A stretch of 28,452 nt of DNA. Origin: CAZUQP01 sp964484285 (GTDB taxonomy: Bacteria > Pseudomonadota > Gammaproteobacteria > DSM-16500). Positions 1 to 7,638 of this stretch are shown here, piece by piece; within the stretch, counting starts at the first letter, position 1; each line of letters begins with the position of its first letter. The notes beneath the pieces are model-generated. The model made no database searches, was not told the origin of the DNA, and saw only the letters and a list, made by a program, of their open reading frames with translations. The translations under genes were made by a program, and so were the position numbers. Location of the stretch: positions 1 through 28,452 of the forward strand of contig CAZAEO010000014.1 in NCBI GenBank assembly GCA_964484285.1, written 5' to 3'.

Positions 1-590
1 TCATCCGTGCACGCTACATTATCTTGTTACTGTTCTACACAGGATTGCGAATCGCGGAGGCTGCAAAGCATCTGATGGGAAACTTTATTCAGCGCGAAGG
101 AAATTGGTTTTTGCGTGTTATCGGTAAAGGAAAAAAGCTGCGTGAAATCCCTGCTCCTGATGAATTATTAAAAACTCTCGCCGAATTTCGGTTAAAGGTT
201 GATCTCCCCTCCCCTCAACCACAATTCAGAGAGAAAACACCTCTTATTCCTATGCAGAATCTAAGACAATCTATTAGCACACGCCGTATAGACCAAATTT
301 TGAAATGGGCATTTAACCTGGGGGCAAAGAAACTTGAATTCACTCAACCAAGAAAAGCTTCAAAATTACGATCTGCGTCAGCTCACTGGTTGCGCCACAG
401 TTATGTCACCTGTTTGCTGGATTCAGGCGCACCTCTTAAAGTAGCCCAAGAAAATGCTGGACACACTGATATTGGCACCACTATGCATTATCGACATATC
501 GCACAAGCGGATAGACATGCAGCCACGCGACAATTATCATTGTCGACTTCTAAAACTAAACAGAAAATGAAAAAACAAGATAAGAATTAA
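1..590 (+). CDS. Tyrosine recombinase/integrase, catalytic domain (5' end outside window)
   Basis: Site-specific DNA recombinase of the tyrosine integrase family, partial. The reading frame is open from the left edge of the window, so the N-terminal DNA-binding part lies upstream; the TTG at 24 is only the first possible start inside the window and is probably not the real one. Visible catalytic elements are the first Arg in FYTGLRIAEA, the beta-hairpin Lys in IGKGKK, the H-x-x-R box in HWLRHSY, the second His in GHTDIGTT, and the Tyr nucleophile in MHYRHIA. All six positions are present, so the domain looks intact. The C-terminal tail is Lys-rich. It is followed directly by Tn3-family transposase scraps, so it may be the TnpI-type resolvase of a decayed Tn3 element, or a phage/island integrase. 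The class is certain; the parent element is inferred. Confidence 0.9.
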   Translation, partial: IRARYIILLLFYTGLRIAEAAKHLMGNFIQREGNWFLRVIGKGKKLREIPAPDELLKTLAEFRLKVDLPSPQPQFREKTPLIPMQNLRQSISTRRIDQILKWAFNLGAKKLEFTQPRKASKLRSASAHWLRHSYVTCLLDSGAPLKVAQENAGHTDIGTTMHYRHIAQADRHAATRQLSLSTSKTKQKMKKQDKN

Positions 591-600
591 TCATGTCATT

Positions 601-711
601 GATGATAATGAACGTAACGATATGGTAAGTATGATTAAAGGTGGCTCCATTATGACTTGGCGTCATATAAACTTGCTAGGATATCTCTTCTATTACTTAA
701 TTATGGGTTAA
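601..711 (+). pseudogene. Remnant of Tn3-family transposase TnpA, extreme C-terminus
   Basis: A short frame, open from about 571 and in a different frame from the upstream recombinase, reads DDNERNDMVSMIKGG followed by MTWRHINLLGYLF and ends at TAA 709-711. The W-x-H-I-N-x-x-G signature is typical of the last residues of Tn3-family TnpA proteins (usually ...SPVAWxHINxxGxYxF). No start codon, ribosome site or upstream TnpA sequence is attached, so it is a dead fragment. From memory of the family it should lie about 25-30 residues after the fragment at 831-986, yet here it comes first, so the transposase has been rearranged or two copies decayed side by side. Confidence 0.6.
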
Positions 712-776
712 TTAAGCAATCACATTTAAAGTATAGTGCATAGAAATCGTTGCTACTAAGATCTAGCATAAATTAG

Positions 777-811
777 AAAAACCTTATTATTCAATAGAAT
801 AATAGAGTTTT
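777..811. terminator. Imperfect hairpin, possible weak terminator
   Basis: The arms AAAACCTTATTATT and AATAATAGAGTTTT can pair around a six-base loop (792-797) with one mismatch and one G-T wobble, and the right arm ends in four T. This is an AT-only stem of modest stability; it could end transcription from the recombinase side, or simply be a product of the AT-rich decayed DNA. The rest of the 591-1019 gap holds the two transposase scraps described separately and no other gene. Confidence 0.3.
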
Positions 812-830
812 CCGTAAGCATTCAGTCTAG

Positions 831-986
831 ATGTCAGTAGAAACAATTAGCTATTCAGGTTATATTGAACAAGTCAATGGACGACATTTTAGAGGCACCA
901 ATGAACCGAAGATTTCCGTTTGGAATGAATGCGCCAGATTATTAACCAATTGCGTATTATATTACAACGCAACAATGCTTAATTAA
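831..986 (+). pseudogene. Remnant of Tn3-family transposase TnpA, near-C-terminal segment
   Basis: A 51-codon frame (ATG 831, stop 984-986) carries the block VWNECARLLTNCVLYYNA, which matches the well-conserved WNECxRLxANxIIYYNxxxL segment close to the C-terminus of Tn3-family transposases of the Tn4430/Tn5501 type. The N-terminal half, with GRHFRGTNE, is also typical of the stretch just before it. The same frame continues across the stop codon as WMGQCDRRGEH, which resembles the next part of TnpA and runs straight into the start of the GDSL lipase gene. It is an inactive fragment, not a functional protein. Confidence 0.65.
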
Positions 987-1019
987 TGGATGGGGCAATG
1001 CGATCGTAGAGGAGAACAC

Positions 1020-2105
1020 ATGAAAAAAATAATGACTTTATTATTAATGCTCTGTTGTACAAACATATTTGCAGATCCAATCAAACAGATCATTTTTTTT
1101 GGCGACAGCTTAACTGATAATGGTAATCTATATAAGCATGACTTCAAAATCATGCCTAAAGACCCGCCTTATTATCAAGGACGTTTTTCAAATGGACCGA
1201 CCTGGGCTGAACATCTCGGCAACTATTATTATGCCCGATATAATATTAATTACGATATTTATGCTGTAGGCGGAGCCACTGTAGTACTGTGCAATCCATT
1301 AAAAGGTTGCTTGCCCTTAACACTAAAAGCAGAAATTGATGATTACTTTTTTCATACCGCTGCTAAAGATAGAGCAAACACTCTTTTCATTATTTGGATA
1401 GGGGCAAATGATTACATCAGTGAAACTAAACAAGATCCTAATTCTTTTACTGATGATGTCATTAAACAATTGTCAACTGACATTAAAGCACTACTGCAAA
1501 ATGGCGGAAAACATTTTGCGCTTTTAGATCTGCCTGATTTATCTAAAACACCACGCGAATTAACTGATCATACTCCAACAGCACAACGACTGCATATATT
1601 AAGTGAATTACATCACCAGAAAATGATAGCTACAATTAATCAATTTCGAAATCAATACCCTAACGCAACCTTTTCTTATGTTGATACCTATGCTATTTTC
1701 AATGATATTATTGAAAATACAAAAAAATATAATCAAAAATATAATTTGCATATTACCAATATTGCTGAATCCTGCTGGGAAGGCGGTTACGCATTAAAAA
1801 AACTGCTTGCACAAAATGATGCTGAAAAAGAATTAAATGCAGCATTACAACAAGCAGATAATTCATATCCAACTGGCATGTTTAAAAATATGGATCCCAA
1901 TGCATTGACACAGTACATGTTAAAATCACCCGCGCTTGCTGAAGCTTATAAAGTGGGGAAATTACAAGCAAGTGGTATCAAACCCTGCGTAAATCCTGAT
2001 GATTATATGTTTTGGGACCAAATTCATCCAACAGAAGTGACTCATCAATTATTTGCGGATATCGTTTTAGAAACATTAGAGAACGAAATAAAATCGCTAA
2101 GATAA
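1020..2105 (+). CDS. Secreted GDSL/SGNH-family lipase or lysophospholipase
   Basis: Predicted exported ester hydrolase of the SGNH superfamily, 361 residues. The ATG at 1020 is preferred over the in-frame ATG at 990 because it has a good ribosome site (AGAGGAGAACAC) and opens directly into a signal peptide (MKKIMTLLLMLCCTNIFA, cleavage expected about residue 18). SGNH blocks are clear: block I FFGDSLTDNGN with nucleophile Ser30, block II Gly in AVGGA (about 84), block III GAND (128-131), and block V DQIHPTE with Asp333/His336. Blocks III and V are far apart, leaving about 200 residues of insert with several Cys. Secreted GDSL enzymes of this kind (PlaA, PlaC, PlaD) act as lysophospholipases or acyltransferases in Legionella. 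The class is firm; substrate and symbol are not. It sits on the edge of decayed transposon DNA. Confidence 0.88.
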   Translation: MKKIMTLLLMLCCTNIFADPIKQIIFFGDSLTDNGNLYKHDFKIMPKDPPYYQGRFSNGPTWAEHLGNYYYARYNINYDIYAVGGATVVLCNPLKGCLPLTLKAEIDDYFFHTAAKDRANTLFIIWIGANDYISETKQDPNSFTDDVIKQLSTDIKALLQNGGKHFALLDLPDLSKTPRELTDHTPTAQRLHILSELHHQKMIATINQFRNQYPNATFSYVDTYAIFNDIIENTKKYNQKYNLHITNIAESCWEGGYALKKLLAQNDAEKELNAALQQADNSYPTGMFKNMDPNALTQYMLKSPALAEAYKVGKLQASGIKPCVNPDDYMFWDQIHPTEVTHQLFADIVLETLENEIKSLR

Positions 2106-2146
2106 ATTTAAAAATAGACGCTATCTTGGACGTTTATAAAATTATT

Positions 2147-3220
2147 TCACAACCATTTTTTTTTACGAAAATAAAAAAGCATTGCGACTACGACAGCGAC
2201 CATAATACTAATAACCAAAGGATAACCAGCATGCCAATGTAATTCAGGCATATATTGGAAATTCATTCCATAAAAACTAGCAACAAAAGTAATAGGAATA
2301 AATATCGTTGCAATAATAGTAAGTGTTTTCATGACTTCATTCATTCGGTTGGTTAAGCTTGATAAATACATATCTAACATGCTGGACAACATATCACGAA
2401 ATGTTTCGATCGTATCAATCGCTTGTACTGTATGGTCATATACATCGCGCAAATACACACGCGTAAATGGAGTAATAATTTTTTCTTCCGCTTGCATTAA
2501 ATGACTAATCACTTCTCGCATAGGCCAAATCATTTTACGTAATAGCAACATTTGACGTCGCAAACGATACAATGTCCGTGATACCCGCGGTGTTGCGGAA
2601 GAAATAATGCGATCTTCTATTTTTCCAATTCGTTCGCCTATTGCTTCTAACACAACAAAGTATTGATCAACAATAGTGTCAATTAATCGGTAAACTAGAT
2701 AATCACTGCCATGCTGACGTAAACGTTGTGTTGGACTATTACGTAATTTTTCTTCGATAGAATTAAAAATTTTTGATTCATGTTCAAGAAAAGAAATAAC
2801 AAAGTTTTTGCCAAAAACAATACTAATTTCTCCGATTGAAAACATGCGGTTTCCTGTAAGCGGAGATAATAATTTTAACGTAGTAAAAAAATAACCGTCA
2901 AACTCTTCTAATTTGGAACGTTGCTCAACATGTAAAATATCTTCAACAGTTAAGGGGTGAAGTTGATAACGCTTCGCAATTTGCTCGATAAAAGGAAGAT
3001 TACTTAATCCTTCGACAGTGATCCAGGTAATCCCTGGCTTAGGCTGTTCTAGCGCCGCAAGACATTCATCTAAATTCTTGCCTATCGCTTCATGAAAAAA
3101 ACTTTCCGTGTAAGTGATGACTCTTACACGCGGCTCTACATCTTTTTTATTTCCTGTATAAAAAGGCGTTCCGGGTGATTGCCCTATTTTTTTAGCGCGC
3201 TTACGTATTTCACGAAACAT
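2147..3220 (-). CDS. corA: CorA-family magnesium/divalent cation transporter
   Basis: Inner-membrane pentameric Mg2+ (or Co2+/Ni2+) channel, 357 residues from the ATG at 3220. The frame extends upstream to 3277, but the extension (PRACCGVTLRQSK...) is unlike the family. An AAAGGA box lies 11-12 bases before the ATG, and a TTG at 3223 is nearly as well placed. The protein has a large soluble N-terminal funnel, a long helical stalk, then two transmembrane segments joined by the hallmark loop YGMNFQYMPELHW (GMN at about 318-320), and a basic KKKW tail in the cytoplasm. Length is near that of Thermotoga-type CorA. It is convergent with the GDSL gene and follows the L,D-transpeptidase gene on the same strand at about 95 bp. 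Family assignment is firm; the ion is inferred. Confidence 0.95.
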   Translation of the reverse strand: MFREIRKRAKKIGQSPGTPFYTGNKKDVEPRVRVITYTESFFHEAIGKNLDECLAALEQPKPGITWITVEGLSNLPFIEQIAKRYQLHPLTVEDILHVEQRSKLEEFDGYFFTTLKLLSPLTGNRMFSIGEISIVFGKNFVISFLEHESKIFNSIEEKLRNSPTQRLRQHGSDYLVYRLIDTIVDQYFVVLEAIGERIGKIEDRIISSATPRVSRTLYRLRRQMLLLRKMIWPMREVISHLMQAEEKIITPFTRVYLRDVYDHTVQAIDTIETFRDMLSSMLDMYLSSLTNRMNEVMKTLTIIATIFIPITFVASFYGMNFQYMPELHWHAGYPLVISIMVAVVVAMLFYFRKKKWL

Positions 3221-3314
3221 CAATAAAAAATTCCTTTTAGATTGTCTAAGTGTAACCCCACAACAAGCGCGGGGCAAATTTACACTTATGCAATACTTAG
3301 CATTAACTAGACTA

Positions 3315-4016
3315 CTATACTAAGAAAGAAGAGCTTCTTAGCCAATTTTGATCTGGATAATATGCAACCACTAATGTGTTACCTTGAATGGTGTTAATCA
3401 GTGGTTGAATTGTATTTTCACCCACTGCCATACAACCCCAACTACGTCCAAGCATACCGCGTGCTTTTGCAACATCTTCACCCGCATAAGAAGCCCCATG
3501 AAACACGATATCACGACCATATGCATTATCATTGATTCCATGCTCTAAGCCACGAATACGTAGTGATCTGCCATGCTTTCCATCATACACATCTGATGTA
3601 ACAAATACACCTAAACTTGATTTTAAACTATGTGGATCATTGGAAAACGAAGTTGCATTTTCTTGACCACTATTCTTTCCATGCGCAACCCAAGTATTAA
3701 ATAAAACTTTGTGATTTTTTACATCAACAACCCAGAGACGGCGTTCGCTGGATGGTTTTGAATAATCAATAATAGTTAAAAGTTGTTTATCATCTAACCC
3801 TTGCTCTCGTGCTTTTTCATAAGCCGTTAAGCCTACTTTCAATACTGTTGGGTTTAGATTATCTGCTTGAGCATTAATCTTTTTAGTTTCGATTTCTAAC
3901 CATCGTTTAGAACCAACTGGCGCATCCGTTAAGAATGAGTCGGAAAAAAATGAAAATGGTCCCCAACCTACGACACTTAAAAATGCAAAAATAAATAATA
4001 AATCTTTCTTTTTCAT
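3315..4016 (-). CDS. Murein L,D-transpeptidase catalytic domain protein (YkuD_2 type)
   Basis: Predicted periplasmic cysteine transpeptidase acting on peptidoglycan, 233 residues. An N-terminal hydrophobic stretch (LLFIFAFLSVVGWGPFSFF) serves as signal peptide or anchor. The catalytic core has FHGASYAGED with His173 and the box LGRSWGCMAV with Cys195, the form seen in the YkuD_2 (PF13645) branch rather than the classic ErfK/YbiS branch. LRIRGLEHGIND upstream fits that branch too. Proteins of this branch are often annotated simply as 'murein L,D-transpeptidase catalytic domain'; their in vivo reaction is less well known than for YbiS or YcbB. Start: ATG 4016 with a GAGTGA-like site about 8 bases before. 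The last codons form a short hairpin (CTAAGAA/TTCTTAG) without a T-run. Confidence 0.9.
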   Translation of the reverse strand: MKKKDLLFIFAFLSVVGWGPFSFFSDSFLTDAPVGSKRWLEIETKKINAQADNLNPTVLKVGLTAYEKAREQGLDDKQLLTIIDYSKPSSERRLWVVDVKNHKVLFNTWVAHGKNSGQENATSFSNDPHSLKSSLGVFVTSDVYDGKHGRSLRIRGLEHGINDNAYGRDIVFHGASYAGEDVAKARGMLGRSWGCMAVGENTIQPLINTIQGNTLVVAYYPDQNWLRSSSFLV

Positions 4017-4210
4017 ATATTATTCACTCTGTTGTTAAACATAGAAAGGATCTTGCAATGCTTACTTTGATAGTCCTGAATGTAGCTGGAATCTCAATTG
4101 TCCCCTTGTGACAATCACCAAACTACAATAGATCACATATTAGACAATATGAGTTATCGTGTCAAATAATTACCGTGTATGTGTGTAATGTATTAAGAAA
4201 TAGCGATATT

Positions 4211-4235
4211 TTGCGTAAAATAATGCTTAACGCAA
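4211..4235. terminator. Weak stem-loop downstream of the S1/P1 nuclease gene
   Basis: TTGCGT and ACGCAA form a 6-bp stem, extendable past one mismatch, around a 13-base AT-rich loop about 40 bp past the nuclease stop codon. There is no proper T-tract, so termination is only a possibility. The remainder of the 259-bp gap 4017-4275 shows a second short inverted repeat, ATTGTC-N7-GACAAT at 4097-4115, upstream of the L,D-transpeptidase gene, and nothing recognisably coding. Confidence 0.25.
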
Positions 4236-4275
4236 GGTTAAAACAAAATTAAAGATTGCTTAATTGAAGATCATG

Positions 4276-5130
4276 TCACGCTAATAATTGATTCAACAAA
4301 GCAGCTAAGCGATAACCCGCTAAAGCAATTTTTTGTTTCACTATTTGCTGTCCTGTTGAAATATATTCAATATTCGGATATTGATTTTCTGAAGTGTTAT
4401 ACACAAATGTTGTAGAAAGTTTCATGCCTTCGACGGCCCAATCTTGTGGATTGAGATCATTAATCTCTTCCCCAAAAAACTGTGGTGAATATAAAGTAGT
4501 GATTTCATCTTCCAAGCGATTCATATTTTCTGCATTCAATTCACCATCAAATAAACCTAATCCATCATCCCAAATGTGATGTAAATTTGTTGTTTGTGTT
4601 CTTTTAACGGGTAATTTGATAACAAATAAATTGCCCCCTCGATCGCCATCTGGATGTGCTGCGGTGATACGTGAAACAGTATGTAATGGTTGATGAATAT
4701 CACCTACCAGATGGACTAAAAATGCGATGAAACGTGCACGTTCAAAGGAATTGGCTTTATTATTTTTTACCACAGGTTCAATTTCACCAATTGCCCATAC
4801 GACATTATCGGTATCATTAATATTTTTAACGGGTGTATTATCATCACTAAACGCATTATTAATATAATGCCAATGCGTAAAGCTTTCGATTTTTTGAGCG
4901 CGTAATTCATCCGGCCAAGATGCAATTTGTGTAAAATTAATTATCTTAGGGTATTCATATGCTAAGTCCTGTACTATTTTATCGACTTTCGTGCGCACAT
5001 CGGGTTTTAATTGGTCATAAGCAATTCTTGCAACGAGTATATGCCCTACTGCGTTCCAAGCATGGCAGGTGAGAGGAAAAAAAATTCCTAGTAGAAAAGA
5101 AACACTTAATGCAAATAAAGATTTTTGCAT
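4276..5130 (-). CDS. Secreted S1/P1-family zinc nuclease
   Basis: Predicted exported single-strand nuclease/3'-nucleotidase using three zinc ions, 284 residues. The signal peptide (SLFALSVSFLLGIFFPLTCHA) is expected to be cut before Trp25, which is exactly how this family exposes its N-terminal Trp as a zinc ligand. Other ligand-bearing motifs are in order: WNAVGH (His30), SWPDE, THWHYIN, LVHLVGDIHQPLH, DRGGN and NLHHIWDDGL. Length is close to fungal P1/S1 nucleases and their bacterial relatives, including those of Legionella and other intracellular proteobacteria. The start at ATG 5130 follows a weak GAGAT site. It is divergent from the amino-acid permease. A role in salvaging nucleotides from host or environmental nucleic acid is an inference. 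Confidence 0.95.
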   Translation of the reverse strand: MQKSLFALSVSFLLGIFFPLTCHAWNAVGHILVARIAYDQLKPDVRTKVDKIVQDLAYEYPKIINFTQIASWPDELRAQKIESFTHWHYINNAFSDDNTPVKNINDTDNVVWAIGEIEPVVKNNKANSFERARFIAFLVHLVGDIHQPLHTVSRITAAHPDGDRGGNLFVIKLPVKRTQTTNLHHIWDDGLGLFDGELNAENMNRLEDEITTLYSPQFFGEEINDLNPQDWAVEGMKLSTTFVYNTSENQYPNIEYISTGQQIVKQKIALAGYRLAALLNQLLA

Positions 5131-5257
5131 ATCTATCTCTACAAAATATTGTACGCTAGTTTAATATTTGTCAGAAAAATTTGCAACCAAAATATGATTG
5201 CCTAAATATAAAATGATGGGTAGGCTTAGACAACACATAATGCATAGAGCATAACAT

Positions 5258-6643
5258 ATGAATTTTAAAAATTTGTTTCGCGTTAAGCCGTTACAGCAAC
5301 ATTCTGCGCATACAGAATTACAACGCTGTCTGACTGCCACTGATCTGACTATATTGGGTATTGGTGCCATTATTGGCGCCGGTATCTTTGTCTTAACAGG
5401 TATTGCTGCTGCTACTCAAGCAGGCCCTGGAATTATTTTTTCCTATTTATTAGCCAGCGTCGCCTGTGTTTTTAGTGCGCTTGCATACGCTGAACTTGCA
5501 TCCAGCGTGGGAGGCTGCGGGAGTGCCTATGGCTACGCATTCGCAGGCATTGGTGAATTGATAGCGTGGATCATTGGTTGGGACCTATTGTTAGAGTACG
5601 GAATGGATGCGGTGACCGTTTCAATAGGATGGGCCGGATATATGCAAAACACCTTGCAAGCGATTGGCCTTACTCTACCAAAATCACTTGTAACGGATCC
5701 TTTTCAGGGGGGAATCATAAACCTTCCTGCTGTTATGATTATTTTCTTACTCGCCTATATTCTCTCTATTGGTGTAAAAGAAAGTGCACGATTTAATAAA
5801 ATTATTGTCTATATCAAACTAACTGTGATCGCTCTTTTTATTGGCATTGGTGCGTTTTATTTTAATCCAGATAACTGGAAACCTTTCCTACCCTTTGGCA
5901 TGCAAGGTATTGTCAACGGCGCTGGTTTAATTTTCTTTGCCTACATTGGTTTTGATGCTGTTTCAACAGCTGCAGAAGAAACGAAACGCCCTCATCGCGA
6001 TTTACCCATTGGCATTATAGCTTCTTTAATCATTTGCACTGTTATTTATATTATGGTGTCAGGGATCTTAACAGGAATTATGTATTACCCTGAGCTCAAC
6101 ATCAGCTCGCCTGTAGCAACCGCTTTAATACATCTTGGTTATCGTTTTGCAGGTGAAATTGTAGCGATTGGCGCTATTGCAGGTTTAACCACTGCCATTT
6201 TAGCGATGTATTATGGTTTTACGCGTATTTATTTAGCCATGGCACGTGATGGGTTGTTACCCAAATTATTCGTTAAAATTCACCCAACAAGCCGCTCGCC
6301 ACGTCAGCTTGTTTGGTTTGTCGGTGGCATGATGGCAATAGTCGCAGGTTTTTTTCCGATTAACCAAATTGCAAACCTGGTCAATATTGGCACCTTAGCT
6401 GCGTTTGCCGCAGTATGTGGCAGCGTGATTATCATGCGTTTCACTCAACCAAATTTAGTAAGACCGTTTAAAACACCTTTTAGCCCGATTGTGCCCACTA
6501 TCGGAATTGTCTTATGTTTTTATCTCATGAGTAGCTTGCCTAACATCACGTGGATGAGTTTTGGTATTTGGACATCGTTAGGATTACTGATTTATTTTAG
6601 TTATGGTCGTTTTAATAGCGTGGCGAAAAATGCTTATTCATAA
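5258..6643 (+). CDS. APC-family amino-acid permease (cationic amino acid transporter-like)
   Basis: Inner-membrane amino-acid transporter, 461 residues with about 12 hydrophobic segments. The first segment has the APC helix-break signature GIGAIIGAGIFVLTG, followed by LASVACVFSALAYAELAS and the later FFAYIGFDAVSTAAEE, which are typical of the bacterial CAT/YfnA/GkApcT branch. The final segments, after the PFSPIVPTIGI loop, agree with this branch. The start ATG at 5258 has only a weak AGAG site upstream. The 127-bp gap to the divergent nuclease gene holds the promoters for both. The last 10 bases overlap the end of cydB, tail to tail. Import of cationic or branched amino acids from a host cell is plausible, but the substrate cannot be read from the sequence. 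Confidence 0.9.
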   Translation: MNFKNLFRVKPLQQHSAHTELQRCLTATDLTILGIGAIIGAGIFVLTGIAAATQAGPGIIFSYLLASVACVFSALAYAELASSVGGCGSAYGYAFAGIGELIAWIIGWDLLLEYGMDAVTVSIGWAGYMQNTLQAIGLTLPKSLVTDPFQGGIINLPAVMIIFLLAYILSIGVKESARFNKIIVYIKLTVIALFIGIGAFYFNPDNWKPFLPFGMQGIVNGAGLIFFAYIGFDAVSTAAEETKRPHRDLPIGIIASLIICTVIYIMVSGILTGIMYYPELNISSPVATALIHLGYRFAGEIVAIGAIAGLTTAILAMYYGFTRIYLAMARDGLLPKLFVKIHPTSRSPRQLVWFVGGMMAIVAGFFPINQIANLVNIGTLAAFAAVCGSVIIMRFTQPNLVRPFKTPFSPIVPTIGIVLCFYLMSSLPNITWMSFGIWTSLGLLIYFSYGRFNSVAKNAYS

Positions 6644-7632
6644 CCTATCGCTTCAGTAATTTTACCGCGGAAAATATAATAAGCATACGAAGTGTATCCA
6701 AGCAAAAGCGGTAATAAAATCACTGCACCAATCAACATAAATAATAACGATGAGTCAGGTGCTGCTGCATCCCAAATAGTAATCACGCGTGGAATTAAAT
6801 AAGGCCAAGTACTAATTCCAAATCCCGTATAGCCACAAAGAAAAATACCCACTGATAACCAAAACAACATGTATTCGCGTCGCTTATAAAGACAATAAAA
6901 ACTAAACAGAATGAGACATCCAGTCGAGAAAGGTAAAATAGCAAGATTATACATATAAGCAGGATTAAACCAGATATGCGCGATGACGGGATCTACAAAC
7001 GGGGTCCATATACTGACGATCATTAAACCCATTGAAACAGCCCACAAACAAATATAAGCAACATCATACATTTTTTGTTGTAATTCTCCGGTTGTCTTCG
7101 CGATCACCCAGGTTGCAGCTAATAAAGAATAGCCAAAAATTAATGAAACACTACAAGTTAAATTGAATGGTGAAAATAATTGATACGCTAAAGTAGATTG
7201 ACCTTGAACAATACTATATCCCTTTACAAAAGTGCCTAATACCAAGCCTTGGCAAAATGTCGCAATCGTAGAGCTTAAGAAGAATAATGTATCCCAGAAT
7301 CGTAATGCTTGTTTTGCTTTTAATCGAAATTCGAAAGTAATGCCGCGAAATAATAACGCCAAGATCATCAGAAAAATAGGCAAATATAAAGCTGGCAGTA
7401 ACAAACTAAACGCCAGTGGAAATGCTCCATACAACGATGCCCCACCCAGTACTAGCCAAGTTTGATTACCATCCCATACAGGTAAAATAGTACTGATCAT
7501 CACATCACGATCCTGTTGCTTTTTAAATAACGCAAACAAAATGCCTACACCCAAATCGAAGCCATCCAGCAAAACATACATAAAAATACAAAAACCAATA
7601 ATTAAATACCAAGCAGTTGAAAGTAATTCCAT
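6634..7632 (-). CDS. cydB: Cytochrome bd-type quinol oxidase subunit II
   Basis: Membrane subunit of the bd quinol oxidase, 332 residues. The N-terminus (TAWYLIIGFCIFMYVLLDGFDLG) carries the signature with the DGFDLG box, followed by VWDGNQTWLVLGG, both standard for CydB/CioB. The gene follows cydA with 6 bp between stop and start, as expected for obligate partners. Length and sequence resemble the shorter CioB/YthB-type subunit. No CydX-like small peptide was found after it; the downstream neighbour is the convergent permease, overlapping by 10 bp. Confidence 0.96.
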   Translation of the reverse strand: MELLSTAWYLIIGFCIFMYVLLDGFDLGVGILFALFKKQQDRDVMISTILPVWDGNQTWLVLGGASLYGAFPLAFSLLLPALYLPIFLMILALLFRGITFEFRLKAKQALRFWDTLFFLSSTIATFCQGLVLGTFVKGYSIVQGQSTLAYQLFSPFNLTCSVSLIFGYSLLAATWVIAKTTGELQQKMYDVAYICLWAVSMGLMIVSIWTPFVDPVIAHIWFNPAYMYNLAILPFSTGCLILFSFYCLYKRREYMLFWLSVGIFLCGYTGFGISTWPYLIPRVITIWDAAAPDSSLLFMLIGAVILLPLLLGYTSYAYYIFRGKITEAIGYE

Positions 7633-7638
7633 ATCTCT

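Noticed and set aside
950..972. Inverted repeat TTGCGT-N11-ACGCAA, also seen in similar form at 4211-4235
   Set aside because: Here it falls inside transposase codons, spacers differ (11 and 13), and six-base arms can recur by chance in 28 kb; not enough for a shared operator.
2012..2242. 76-residue plus-strand frame over the lipase and corA ends
   Set aside because: It overlaps two recognised genes and shows no start site or motif.
5161..5370. 69-residue minus-strand frame with several Cys across the start of the permease gene
   Set aside because: It overlaps the permease N-terminal coding region antisense, has no ribosome site, and resembles no family; it is a by-product of the permease codons.
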